Origin: Fidelibacterota bacterium
GTDB taxonomy: Bacteria; Fidelibacterota; UBA8477; JABMPR01
DNA length: 37,051 bases
Assembly: GCA_018650445.1 (NCBI GenBank)
Contig: JABIFX010000160.1
Coordinates: 1 to 37,051, forward strand
Direction of reading: 5' to 3'
The notes below the pieces were generated by a model that saw only the letters and a program-made list of their open reading frames with translations, had not been told where the DNA came from and ran no database searches. The position numbers were made by a program, and so were the translations under genes. Shown here piece after piece: positions 17,879-26,145 of the stretch (positions are counted from its first letter, which is position 1; each line of letters starts with the position of its first letter).

Positions 17879-19465
17879 TTACTTCAGGACAGTAATCTTC
17901 CGTGTGATCGAGATATCATTGGCATCCATTTTTATCAGATAAAGACCTGAGGATACATTCGAGGCATCCCAGTGTGTCACATAATGTCCTGCACTCATTG
18001 AAGCATTCATGATCTGATCCACTTCCTGGCCCTGGAGATCATATATACGAATACTCACATCAGCATTTGCAGGCAGAGTGAAGGGAATGCTGGTCGAGGG
18101 ATTAAAAGGGTTGGGGTAATTGGGTTGTAGGGCATACTCGGTTGGAGCCCCTGCGCCTGCTTCATCCAGAGCCAGATAGTCTCGGGAAATAGTGCGGAAT
18201 GAAACACTCCAATCATCACCACCTATGCCATCTTGATTTCCATCCAGTGGAAATCCCGCCATGTCTATGGCTGTGGCCGCAATTGTGATGGTATAATCAG
18301 TAAAAAAATCAAGTGAATCTGAGAGTATGAACACCAGTCGCTTCGAGTCTTGAGTAAAATGAAATGCGCCCTCAGCATTGGGCTCAATCGTAAAAGCCTC
18401 TACTACAGAAGATCTATTCATGGCTTTCGAAAAATCAAAATACGGAATACTCCAGGGAGCCCACAGGGAATCACCTTCTGCAGGATGGGATTCAACGATG
18501 ACTGGGGGAGTTGTGTTGAGAAGTTGGGTGGTAGTAAAGCTTGTATGGTTTGCAGTCACAGTAACCATAGATGTGTCTGGCGAGAAATCCTGGGCAGTAA
18601 TAATCACTTCATAAATACCAGGTGACAGAGTATCCACCTTGAAGTAGCCATTATTATTTTCGCCACCGGAATAATGATAGCCGCCAGGCTCTATGGAGAC
18701 TTCAATATTGTTAATTGGTTGCAATTGATCACCCAGGCTGGCCAGCGAAAAGTAAGGTACTGTCAGATCAGGATTTCTGACCAATCCAGCAATTGCACCA
18801 ACAGAAAAACCAGGCTGTCCAAAATACGCCAGATAGCTTCGGGCCATCGCCATCGCCTCATGCTTCCGATAGTCCAGATTCATCAATCGCCAGGATTCGG
18901 GGATATAGTCATGGAATGAACCTTCAGAAATAGTAGCTGGCATATTGGCTGGAACAAGGACCCCATAGCCATAAGTCCAACTTGGATTTAAAGTAAGATC
19001 ACCAATGACCACAGTACCCGTAGTTTGATTTACATCATGAATCAAGGGACACATGATATTTGCCATAGTTCGCGCCAGTGGAAACGTGGGTGAATTGCTG
19101 GTGCCGTTGTATATAACCATGGCATAATTCGCGGTTCCGTTAAAACCATTGCTATGATTGCTGTTGAAGTAATCAGCGTTAAAGGCATTCGCAACTCCTG
19201 CGCGCGCAGATAGTCCCAGATCATCGGTGGTATCATTATTGCCAGTGCGGGTGATGGCTACTTCAGCTCCGAGACCCAGCAGGATGCTTCTTAACTCCAG
19301 CCCTTTTGTGAGATTTGACTCAGACTCCCAGAATCCTGTTTCAGCTATATATCTATCATCACTTTCATGTCCAGAATGTCCGGGATCGATGCAAATTCGT
19401 ACCCCGGTTAAATCCTGTGAGAATAGGCTGGAAACCAGAGCAATAAGAATAATTATCTTTTTCAT
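17879..19465 (-). CDS. Secreted N-acetylmuramoyl-L-alanine amidase with T9SS tail (copy 2)
   Basis: A 528-residue secreted Amidase_3 enzyme. Signal peptide residues 1-17. The zinc site appears as His30 in DPGH, Glu47 in WESESNL and His104 in NSNHSN, and the catalytic Glu in ISEGSF. The amidase domain ends near 215. It is followed by a carboxypeptidase-regulatory-like domain (about 230-310), an Ig-like (Big_5 type) domain with a DGNQDGIGGDDW loop, and the T9SS domain beginning NYPNPFNP. It would cut the bond between N-acetylmuramic acid and the peptide. The start at 19465 follows the preceding beta-propeller gene by 7 bases. The gene is a shorter relative of the amidase at 20526-23018. Confidence 0.9.
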   Translation of the reverse strand: MKKIIILIALVSSLFSQDLTGVRICIDPGHSGHESDDRYIAETGFWESESNLTKGLELRSILLGLGAEVAITRTGNNDTTDDLGLSARAGVANAFNADYFNSNHSNGFNGTANYAMVIYNGTSNSPTFPLARTMANIMCPLIHDVNQTTGTVVIGDLTLNPSWTYGYGVLVPANMPATISEGSFHDYIPESWRLMNLDYRKHEAMAMARSYLAYFGQPGFSVGAIAGLVRNPDLTVPYFSLASLGDQLQPINNIEVSIEPGGYHYSGGENNNGYFKVDTLSPGIYEVIITAQDFSPDTSMVTVTANHTSFTTTQLLNTTPPVIVESHPAEGDSLWAPWSIPYFDFSKAMNRSSVVEAFTIEPNAEGAFHFTQDSKRLVFILSDSLDFFTDYTITIAATAIDMAGFPLDGNQDGIGGDDWSVSFRTISRDYLALDEAGAGAPTEYALQPNYPNPFNPSTSIPFTLPANADVSIRIYDLQGQEVDQIMNASMSAGHYVTHWDASNVSSGLYLIKMDANDISITRKITVLK

Positions 19466-19472
19466 ACCAGAC

Positions 19473-20390
19473 CTACTCAACAATCTCAATTGTGGTTTCA
19501 ATGATTTCACCATGAAGAGAATGATAAATTACATGCTCTCCATCTGGTGCCCATTGTGGGTACAACTCAATTTTCTCTGGAGTGTCAGTAATTTTCCAGG
19601 ATTGCAATCCATCATATGAAACGATCCAGATTTCAGAAGCCGTATACTGAACACCATCATCCAAATCCTTCATATAAACAAGATATTCACCGTCAGGTGA
19701 CCAATGGGGGGCATGTACAAAACCCAATTCAGAAATGATGTTTCCCTGAAGATCACTTACAAATGTTCCTGCTCCTGTCTTTGCATACACAAGTTTATCA
19801 AATGTGGGGGAAAGCTCTGACCAGATGTAGTTTCCTTCACCCTGTGGTGCAATCACAGATACCTCTCCAGACTGAAATAGTTTCAGGGTCAGTTTATCGT
19901 TTAGAACGGTTGTATAGTCTTCCAGGTTATGTTCACTTCGACCACTGGAACCGTTCAGTATGGCAGGAGCTTCATCAATGAGGTAGATCAATCTATCATT
20001 GACCATATTGGCGGGAGAAACAAAACGGGCAGCATCAGCGATGAGCTGGTTCTCAGTTGCTCTATCTTTATACAGTGAAGTGAATTTTCGGCCCTTCTGA
20101 TATTCATCATGACGATAAATGACAGCGCCATCTGTAAGGCTGCGTGGTTCAAAACCAGCTCCTTGGGCGTTTGTGATTTTCCTGATATCCTCGGAAGATC
20201 TGTCCAGGATCCAGAGACCTGTATAGGCATTTTGAGTCAATAATATAGATTTTCCATCAACGGTGTAAGATGGAAAATAGAAGGGTGTCTTATTGTCCCC
20301 CAGAATCATTTGAGTGTTCTTCACAATAATGTCTTTTGCCAGAAGACTGGAGGCCATAAGCAAGATCATAGTGAGATATTTTGTTTTCAA
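19473..20390 (-). CDS. Secreted PD40/TolB-like beta-propeller protein (copy 2)
   Basis: A 305-residue exported protein with a signal peptide (residues 1-18, ending SLLAK) and PD40/TolB-type repeats such as APHWSPDGEYLVYM and YPQWAPDGEHVIYH. These repeats form a beta-propeller that typically binds other proteins or glycans. It has no T9SS tail. The apparent start is TTG at 20390, with GGGG 11 bases upstream; the ATG at 20369 would shorten the signal peptide and lacks a ribosome binding site. It lies just upstream of the amidase at 17879-19465. It is a second copy of the pair described at 23021. Confidence 0.82.
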   Translation of the reverse strand: MKTKYLTMILLMASSLLAKDIIVKNTQMILGDNKTPFYFPSYTVDGKSILLTQNAYTGLWILDRSSEDIRKITNAQGAGFEPRSLTDGAVIYRHDEYQKGRKFTSLYKDRATENQLIADAARFVSPANMVNDRLIYLIDEAPAILNGSSGRSEHNLEDYTTVLNDKLTLKLFQSGEVSVIAPQGEGNYIWSELSPTFDKLVYAKTGAGTFVSDLQGNIISELGFVHAPHWSPDGEYLVYMKDLDDGVQYTASEIWIVSYDGLQSWKITDTPEKIELYPQWAPDGEHVIYHSLHGEIIETTIEIVE

Positions 20391-20525
20391 AATAATTTTT
20401 CCCCGGGTTACGTTTTTGCCACCCTCGTTAACGGTTTATGTTGATATGCCATCATCATTAAATATAAGAGCGATAGAAATTAATGGTTATCTACTTCGTG
20501 TAGTGTGATCTGGCTTAAATTTCCG

Positions 20526-23018
20526 CTATTTGATAACCATTACCTTTTGTGTCTTTGTAAGCCCATTTGCTTCCAGCCTGATCAGATAGACTCCCGAGGA
20601 AACATCGGATGCATTCCAACGTGTCTCGTGATACCCAGGAGCGAGCTTCCCACTCAACAGGGTCGCGACGGTTTCACCTCTCAGGTTATAGACTCTGATG
20701 TTGATGTGAGCATCGTTAACAAGGGTAAATGGAATGGTGGTCCAGGGATTAAATGGATTTGGATAATTGGGTAAGAGGGCAAGTTCAGAGGGTTGTTGCA
20801 GTTCCATCTCATCGACTCCAAGATAATTTCTGGTCACAACTCGTAGATTATCTATGTAATAGGTCCCGACATTGCTTTGTCCCGGCGTGTGACTCAATTG
20901 GATACTATCGAACTCAAGGGTTCCATTAAGGGTACCATCCCCTATCCAGCTTCCAGTACCATCTACAGCCATGTCCCAAGCGACCAATTTCCAGCCATAC
21001 CAATCCACTATATACCAGGGACTCACTTCATGAGCACCGGAACCGGAAATATTATCATCAACACAAAACCTGAATTTATTTCCATTCCCATCACCAAAAA
21101 TAAAGGCTTGCATGATTTTATTGGAATTGAAGTGGACATCGCGTCCAGGACCGCCACTCAGGTACTCACGAATAAGCCATGAACTGGCATTGGTATCCCA
21201 TCCATAACTCAGTTTTAGTGAGGTGTTGTCTATTGCTGTAAAAACACTTAAATCAGTTACAAAGCTCCTGGTACAGAGCGGGGCCAGAATGCCAGAATTA
21301 CTCCCTGAAGCAGTGATTTCCCACCAGTAATTGGCAGCGTTTGCTTCAAATCTATCAATATTTTCAACCTGATAACCAAAGTTGGTTGTTGAAAAATTCA
21401 TTTCAGTTTCTACCGTTCGCACATTTCCATATAAATCTTCGAAGCCCGATAATAGCCTGATGCGATAGGCTTCACTATCCAACAAATCATTCGTGGAATA
21501 AATAACGAGGACGCTTCTTGAATTTATCACATGATGTTCCAGCGTAAAGGCTTGGACCTGTCCATTGGAAACTCGCTCAAAGATCACTAGATCTGAATTG
21601 ATACTATTGGGATTAAGCTCTTCATTCCAGACCAGATTAATGATAGGTTTTTGATCGACTGTTGATGAACCATTTAGGGGTGTCGTGGCATTTACAAACG
21701 GTGGCGATACATCTTGGGGACTCGTCGAGAATTGAATACTCCAATCGTCTCCACCGACGCTGTCCTGATTGCCATCGAGAGGTCGTCCCATCAAATCGAC
21801 GGCAGTCCCTGCAACACTCATGGTGTAATTTGTAACAAAGTCCAGTGAGTCCTGGACCTGGAAAGTCATCTGTTTTTGATCAGCTGAAAAAGTGATTGTT
21901 CCAGCTGAGGGTGGATCAATGGAAAAGGCCAGGGCAGTGGAAGTTTCTTCCATGGCTCTTGAAAAAGTTATACTGGGATTACTAAAGGCTGAAAACGAAG
22001 ATTCGCCCGCAGATGGACTCGATTCAACAACAAAGGGTGGTATACTTGGAACCAGTAATATGTCTCGAAATGTCACAAAATCTGGAGACATTGCTGCGAC
22101 TACAAGCGTGTCAGAAAAATACCCGTCCGCTGATACAACTACCTCAAGAGTTGTGTCGGGAAGATCCTCAAAAAAGTAAAAGCCATTGTGAAACTCATCT
22201 CCATTAGGAAATTGATTAAAGAGGGACTCATAGGTGTCAGTGGTGTAGGTTTGACCATTCACCTGAATTGATGCCCCGTTAACGCGAACCCCAGTTTCTG
22301 AATTAGTGATGATACCAGCAAGTATACCAGGATAGGGTCTGGCTATTTCAAAGTTGTCCAGAATGGTCCAGAACATACTGTATGCCAGCATACGGGTGTA
22401 GTCAGTATTCATATCAAGCTGGTTTTGCGGAGGATTTGTATGATGCCCTTGTTCACTCAATTCACTGGGCATATTGGTGCGCCGATTTACGGAAAGGTAA
22501 GGACCCTGAAATCCAGATTGTGTGCAGATTCCATAAAAACTGCAATCTCCAGTTGATCCCCAACTATGCTGTGGAATGCGCATGACATCAGCAAGAAGAT
22601 CTACCATAATATCACTCATGGCCTCGCCACCTACTGGTGGATCTGGAGTTCCATCCCAGAGTTCGCCCCAGAGTAGTAAAACATTATTTTGGGTCGTTGA
22701 TCCAGCATTACTGTGAATAGAGTGATACCAAGATGCCCCTCGATTGTTGGCATCAGTACTTCTCTCAGAGAGACCCACGTCATCCTGATCGGTGTAACGG
22801 GAAGACCAGACTGTATCAATATCTGTCTTTGATAACAACAATTGACGGAGATGGAGAGCCGTTTGCAGTACTTCTTCAGCCTCTGAATACCCATTCACAC
22901 CCATGTTTTCTGTTTGGCTGTGACCTGGATCGACAAAGATGTTCCAACCTGACAATCCGGTAACCTGGGCGTTGAGCATTGATGCAACCAGGACGAGGAA
23001 GACAATAGATCTTTTCAT
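20526..23018 (-). CDS. Large secreted N-acetylmuramoyl-L-alanine amidase with T9SS tail (copy 1)
   Basis: An 830-residue secreted Amidase_3 enzyme. Signal peptide residues 1-18. Zinc and catalytic residues are His33 in DPGH, Glu46 in SEAEEVL, His102 in SIHSNA, and a later Glu in LSEQGHHTNP. After the amidase domain come a carboxypeptidase-regulatory-like domain, two Big_5/Ig-like domains (the first with the shared DGNQDSVGGDDW loop), a beta-sandwich domain of about 160 residues that resembles a carbohydrate-binding module, and the T9SS domain with NYPNPFNP. The gene begins with a GGAGG ribosome binding site embedded in the end of the previous gene (TGG AGG TAG AT ATG), so they are coupled. 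Confidence 0.9.
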   Translation of the reverse strand: MKRSIVFLVLVASMLNAQVTGLSGWNIFVDPGHSQTENMGVNGYSEAEEVLQTALHLRQLLLSKTDIDTVWSSRYTDQDDVGLSERSTDANNRGASWYHSIHSNAGSTTQNNVLLLWGELWDGTPDPPVGGEAMSDIMVDLLADVMRIPQHSWGSTGDCSFYGICTQSGFQGPYLSVNRRTNMPSELSEQGHHTNPPQNQLDMNTDYTRMLAYSMFWTILDNFEIARPYPGILAGIITNSETGVRVNGASIQVNGQTYTTDTYESLFNQFPNGDEFHNGFYFFEDLPDTTLEVVVSADGYFSDTLVVAAMSPDFVTFRDILLVPSIPPFVVESSPSAGESSFSAFSNPSITFSRAMEETSTALAFSIDPPSAGTITFSADQKQMTFQVQDSLDFVTNYTMSVAGTAVDLMGRPLDGNQDSVGGDDWSIQFSTSPQDVSPPFVNATTPLNGSSTVDQKPIINLVWNEELNPNSINSDLVIFERVSNGQVQAFTLEHHVINSRSVLVIYSTNDLLDSEAYRIRLLSGFEDLYGNVRTVETEMNFSTTNFGYQVENIDRFEANAANYWWEITASGSNSGILAPLCTRSFVTDLSVFTAIDNTSLKLSYGWDTNASSWLIREYLSGGPGRDVHFNSNKIMQAFIFGDGNGNKFRFCVDDNISGSGAHEVSPWYIVDWYGWKLVAWDMAVDGTGSWIGDGTLNGTLEFDSIQLSHTPGQSNVGTYYIDNLRVVTRNYLGVDEMELQQPSELALLPNYPNPFNPWTTIPFTLVNDAHINIRVYNLRGETVATLLSGKLAPGYHETRWNASDVSSGVYLIRLEANGLTKTQKVMVIK

Positions 23019-23020
23019 AT

Positions 23021-23974
23021 CTACCTCCAGCCCACTTGTTGAATAAAAAGTTGTCCGCGCTGGTCCGTATCATAGACAATCCAGGCACCATTGGGGGACC
23101 ACTGCGGGTTCATTTCAAACAGGAGAGGTGTCTCTGTCAAATTTATACGAGAACTACCATCAATATTGATGGCATAAATATCTGAAGCGGTGATGGAATG
23201 GCCATCATCAAAGGTGAGCATAAATGTGATCCACTCTCCATCAGGAGACCAGGCCGGCGCGCTACCCCGTCCAAGGCTCATACGATCTTCTCCATTCACT
23301 TTAGACAGCCATAAGTTTTGACCAGCTGTAGAATAAACGACCTGGGAACCATCGGGTGAGATCGCATAGCTATAGATATGATCCTGATCAGAGAACTGTG
23401 TGGTTTCTGAAAACCTGCCTGTACTTTGCTGCTCCAGTCGGTTTTGAAATCGACCATCTTTTATATAGTTAAGTGGTGGTAAGGTTACATCCTGGTTTGA
23501 GTCACCTGTAGTAAAGCTCTCAAATTGCTCAGCAAAAGTGAGATACAGTTGTGAGTCATCTTCTGTCCAGACAGGTGTGCCGCTCATTCTGGAACGGGGT
23601 GTTGAGAGTGTTTCCATACTACCATCGGAGACATTGAAACTGACTAGACTATGGGAGCGACGCATTTTATTGAAGTGAGAAATTTTGGATGCGATTCGAG
23701 TTCCATCATGAGACCATGCAAATCCATATCCGGCAGAGTAATCGTTGCTGATCATCCGTACATTTCCAGAGGGGAAATCCAGGAGATATAGACCGGTAAA
23801 ACTGGCTCCTCCAGCTGCAACCTGATCTCCACTGGGTGACCACTTGGGTCCCATGTAATATTCTCCAGGTCCACTGAGTGCAACAGGGTCGCCTTTGGTC
23901 TCAAGCTGCTTTGCTAAAACTGCTGAAGAACAGAGAAGAAGCAAGCTAATGAGTAATCCCGTTTTATTTGTCAT
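23021..23974 (-). CDS. Secreted PD40/TolB-like beta-propeller protein (copy 1)
   Basis: A 317-residue exported beta-propeller protein. Signal peptide residues about 1-22. PD40 motifs include PKWSPSGDQVAAGG, APAWSPDGEWITFM and NPQWSPNGAWIVYD. It has no T9SS tail. The ATG at 23974 has GGAG 6 bases upstream. Its stop codon lies within the ribosome binding site of the following amidase gene. With that gene it forms a propeller-amidase module that is repeated downstream; a partner or regulator of the amidase is plausible, but not shown. The region upstream (23975-24130) contains no gene. Confidence 0.83.
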   Translation of the reverse strand: MTNKTGLLISLLLLCSSAVLAKQLETKGDPVALSGPGEYYMGPKWSPSGDQVAAGGASFTGLYLLDFPSGNVRMISNDYSAGYGFAWSHDGTRIASKISHFNKMRRSHSLVSFNVSDGSMETLSTPRSRMSGTPVWTEDDSQLYLTFAEQFESFTTGDSNQDVTLPPLNYIKDGRFQNRLEQQSTGRFSETTQFSDQDHIYSYAISPDGSQVVYSTAGQNLWLSKVNGEDRMSLGRGSAPAWSPDGEWITFMLTFDDGHSITASDIYAINIDGSSRINLTETPLLFEMNPQWSPNGAWIVYDTDQRGQLFIQQVGWR

Positions 23975-24130
23975 GGCTATCTCCAATTATGTCGTAATGA
24001 TCCATACATCAACCAGTTTGTAAATATACTTGCCAAACTAAATACAGAAAGGTCCACCTGCAAATATCAAAAGCTTAACATTCATAATAACCACAGGTGG
24101 TTTTTGGTATCGCTTACGATTAGAAGTTGT

Positions 24131-24159
24131 AAAAAACCCAGGTCCGAAAAGAACCTGGG
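24131..24159 (-). terminator. Intrinsic terminator of the selW-like gene
   Basis: Read on the minus strand: a perfect 7-bp stem CCCAGGT / ACCTGGG (24159-24153 and 24143-24137) with a 9-base loop, followed by TTTTTT (24136-24131). It lies 40 bases after the selenoprotein stop codon at 24199-24201. Confidence 0.88.
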
Positions 24160-24198
24160 CTAAGAGGTTTTAAAAACAGCAAAGAGTAGGGGAATGGC

Positions 24199-24426
24199 CT
24201 AAGCTAATTGATCAATCACCTCATCATCACTGAGGGGGAATCGGCCTAATTCTTTTTTTGAAAAGATCAATTTACTGTCTTTCCATATATTGTATGCTCC
24301 ACCTGATGAAGGCAGGATGGTTAGGTCGTCGACTTCATTTCCGAATCTATCAAGAATGCCTGCAACCAAACTGGTTGCTCGTGGTAGGTAGTTTCAGGTA
24401 ACGCAATATTCAATTTTAATTTGCAT
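24199..24426 (-). CDS. SelW/Rdx-like selenoprotein with in-frame UGA (Sec) codon
   Basis: A 75-residue thioredoxin-like Rdx-family (SelW/SelT/SelH) protein. The frame from ATG 24426 contains a TGA at 24396-24394 (codon 11) in the motif C8-V-T-U11, precisely where family members have CxxU or CxxC. The sequence around it matches the family on both sides: IEYC, then NYLPRATSL, LPSSGGAYN and IFSKKELGRFP, which continue in frame up to TAG at 24199. The ATG has a strong AAGGAGAT ribosome binding site 4-5 bases upstream. A hairpin directly after the UGA fits a bacterial SECIS. If UGA were a stop the product would be 10 residues. The gene is transcribed divergently from the DCC gene. The function is presumed redox. 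Confidence 0.92.
24362..24396 (-). promoter_or_regulatory. Putative bacterial SECIS element after the UGA codon
   Basis: On the minus strand the UGA is followed, after 15 bases, by GCAACC-AGTTT-GGTTGC (24378-24362), a perfect 6-bp stem with a 5-base loop. The first loop base is 22 nt past the UGA, inside the 16-37 nt window described for bacterial SECIS hairpins, and the loop has a G in its first two positions. Such a hairpin recruits SelB with Sec-tRNA. Experimental confirmation is absent. Confidence 0.75.
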
Positions 24427-24446
24427 AGCTATCTCCTTTGTCCTTT

Positions 24447-24475
24447 AAAGTAAATTTTGCAACTCAGCTTGACAA
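24447..24475 (-). promoter_or_regulatory. Candidate promoter of the selW-like gene
   Basis: Minus strand: TTGTCA (24475-24470) and TACTTT (24452-24447), 17 bases apart. The -35 has five of six consensus bases, the -10 only three. The transcript would have a 5' leader of about 20 bases carrying the AAGGAG site. The -35 overlaps that of the divergent promoter. Confidence 0.4.
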
Positions 24476-24498
24476 CTGCTGAAAAATAGGATTAGTAT
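24469..24498 (+). promoter_or_regulatory. Candidate promoter of the DCC gene
   Basis: Perfect -35 TTGACA (24469-24474) and -10 TAGTAT (24493-24498), 18 bases apart. Transcription would start near 24505, that is at or beside the start codon of the DCC gene, predicting a leaderless mRNA. The only nearby ribosome binding site-like bases (AGG at 24488) lie inside the promoter. Confidence 0.5.
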
Positions 24499-24504
24499 CA
24501 CGTG

Positions 24505-24924
24505 ATGTTAGTCGAAGTCACTACTGGAAATCATCCCATCCTGCTTTTTGATGGCTATTGCAACTTGTGTAGTGGATCTGTACTTGCGATCATCAGGAGG
24601 GACCCGCAAGCCATTTTCCGCTTTATCAACCTGCAGTCAGCTCTGGGACTAGCACTTCTGGATCAGCATAATCTTAGCACGAGTGATATTGATTCGGTGG
24701 TGTTGATACATAATAAGTCATATTCAATAAAAAGTGATGCAGTCCTGGATGTTTTTCACCTGCTGGGCGGAATCTATCGATCTCTAGCAATTTTTAAATA
24801 CTTGCCCATTTCATTCCGCAATTGGATTTACGACTGGATCGCTGGGAATAGATATACGTGGTTTGGGAAAAAAGACGTCTGCATGATACCGACGCCTGGG
24901 CTGAAAGAACGGTTTCTTTCCTAA
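24505..24924 (+). CDS. DCC family thiol-disulfide oxidoreductase (DUF393)
   Basis: A 139-residue thioredoxin-like DCC protein. The family signature DGYC19-NLC22 is at the start of the fold (ILLFDGYCNLC), then FRFINLQSALG, and a C-terminal pair of helices including RSLAIFKYLPISFRNWIYDWIAGNRYTWFG, where the family has its conserved hydrophobic segment. The activity is presumed disulfide exchange. The start is ATG 24505, or GTG 24502; a strong -35/-10 immediately upstream suggests the mRNA begins there. It is divergent from the SelW-like gene, and the two redox genes share a promoter region. Its stop overlaps the end of the MFS gene by convergent TAA/TAG. Confidence 0.85.
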   Translation: MLVEVTTGNHPILLFDGYCNLCSGSVLAIIRRDPQAIFRFINLQSALGLALLDQHNLSTSDIDSVVLIHNKSYSIKSDAVLDVFHLLGGIYRSLAIFKYLPISFRNWIYDWIAGNRYTWFGKKDVCMIPTPGLKERFLS

Positions 24925-26087
24925 GTGGTCGTGCTATGCCTGATCTCTGCTTTACGGATACTCCCCGAAATAAATTGAACAGCAATAAGTGAGATAAGGC
25001 TCATCACCGCACCACCGATGAATGGAATTCGATAATCAACAATCCAGGCTAGACCTCCCAATACGGGAATAACCACGGCTGCTATGTGATTGATGGTGAA
25101 TCCCATGGCCATGGTGGGTGCCATGTGATCTGCATCCCCCACTTTTTGGAAGAAGGTGCGAATCCCCATTGAAAAATTGAAAAAAATATGATCAAGAATA
25201 TAGAGAACTGCCATCACTGCCTTGGTTTCTACGGTGGCATAGGCAATAAAAATAAAGATCAGACTTAGATACTCCGTAGAGAGAACCTTCTGTTCTCCAA
25301 ACCGAATGATGGCTTTACCAATCAAAGGACTCAGGAAGTAATTGATGGCATTGTTGAGCATGAACAACATGGTGATTTCCTTAACGCTGAAGTGGAATTT
25401 TTCAACGAGCAGAAATACAGCAAAAGCCACAAAGATCTGACGCCGGGCACCTGCCATAAAGGTTAGGAAATAATAGAGGCTGTAGCGTTTTCTGAAGATC
25501 ATCTTCTTTTGTTGGGGAACTACATCTTGCCGCGTAGGATTTTGAAACATGCCCCAGATGCCCGCGATGACGATGAAACCACCCAGGATGCCAAACATCA
25601 ATTCTTAGCTGATAACCGAGCTGGCACCCAGCAATACAAAACCGATAACGATGGCAGATGCTGAAGAATAGCTACGCAATTTACCCATGACCCAGGGGGA
25701 GGTATGCGTATCAAAATATTGTAGAGTTAAGGACTGGTTTGTAGTCTCAAAATAGTGAAAACCAAAACTCATGAGCAGCGTGGTGAAAATCAAGCCGGTA
25801 AAAGAGGGAAATACACCAGTAAAACTGATTCCAAGACCCAAAAATGCCACTGATAAGGCCGAAAGACGATGCTCTTTGATAACCAGTGTGACAAAAACCA
25901 CGAGGAGGGCCAGAAAACCAGGTATTTCCCTTACAGACTGAATAACACCAATGTGATTCCCGCCCAGTCCCACAATATCAACTGCAAAATTATTAAAGAG
26001 GGTACGCCAGACCTGAAAGCCCATAGTTGTGACAATTGACATCACAGCAAGGAAAAGGAACATACGGTCTTGTCGGACTTTTTGCAT
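24921..26087 (-). pseudogene. MFS transporter interrupted by one in-frame TAA
   Basis: Two frames with the same phase, separated only by a TAA at 25607-25605, together encode about 388 codons, the length of an MFS transporter with 12 helices. The first part (160 residues) begins MQKVRQDRMFLFLAVMSIVTTMGFQVWRTLFNNFAVD and the second continues MFGILGGFIVIAGIWGMFQNP with a long cytoplasmic loop and six more helices. There is no frameshift. The mutation may be a true pseudogene, a strain-specific nonsense change, or a sequence error. It lies 58 bases downstream of the hydantoinase gene on the same strand and could have transported its substrate. UAA is not a recoded codon in bacteria. Confidence 0.8.
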
Positions 26088-26145
26088 AGGCAGTTAGGCT
26101 AACCTGATTCCCGTGCGTAAGGAATGTCTTTTTCTGGTGTTGGAT

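Noticed and set aside
25605-25607. Recoding of the in-frame stop in the MFS gene.
   Set aside because: It is TAA, not TGA, and no hairpin of SECIS type follows; Sec recoding is not plausible.
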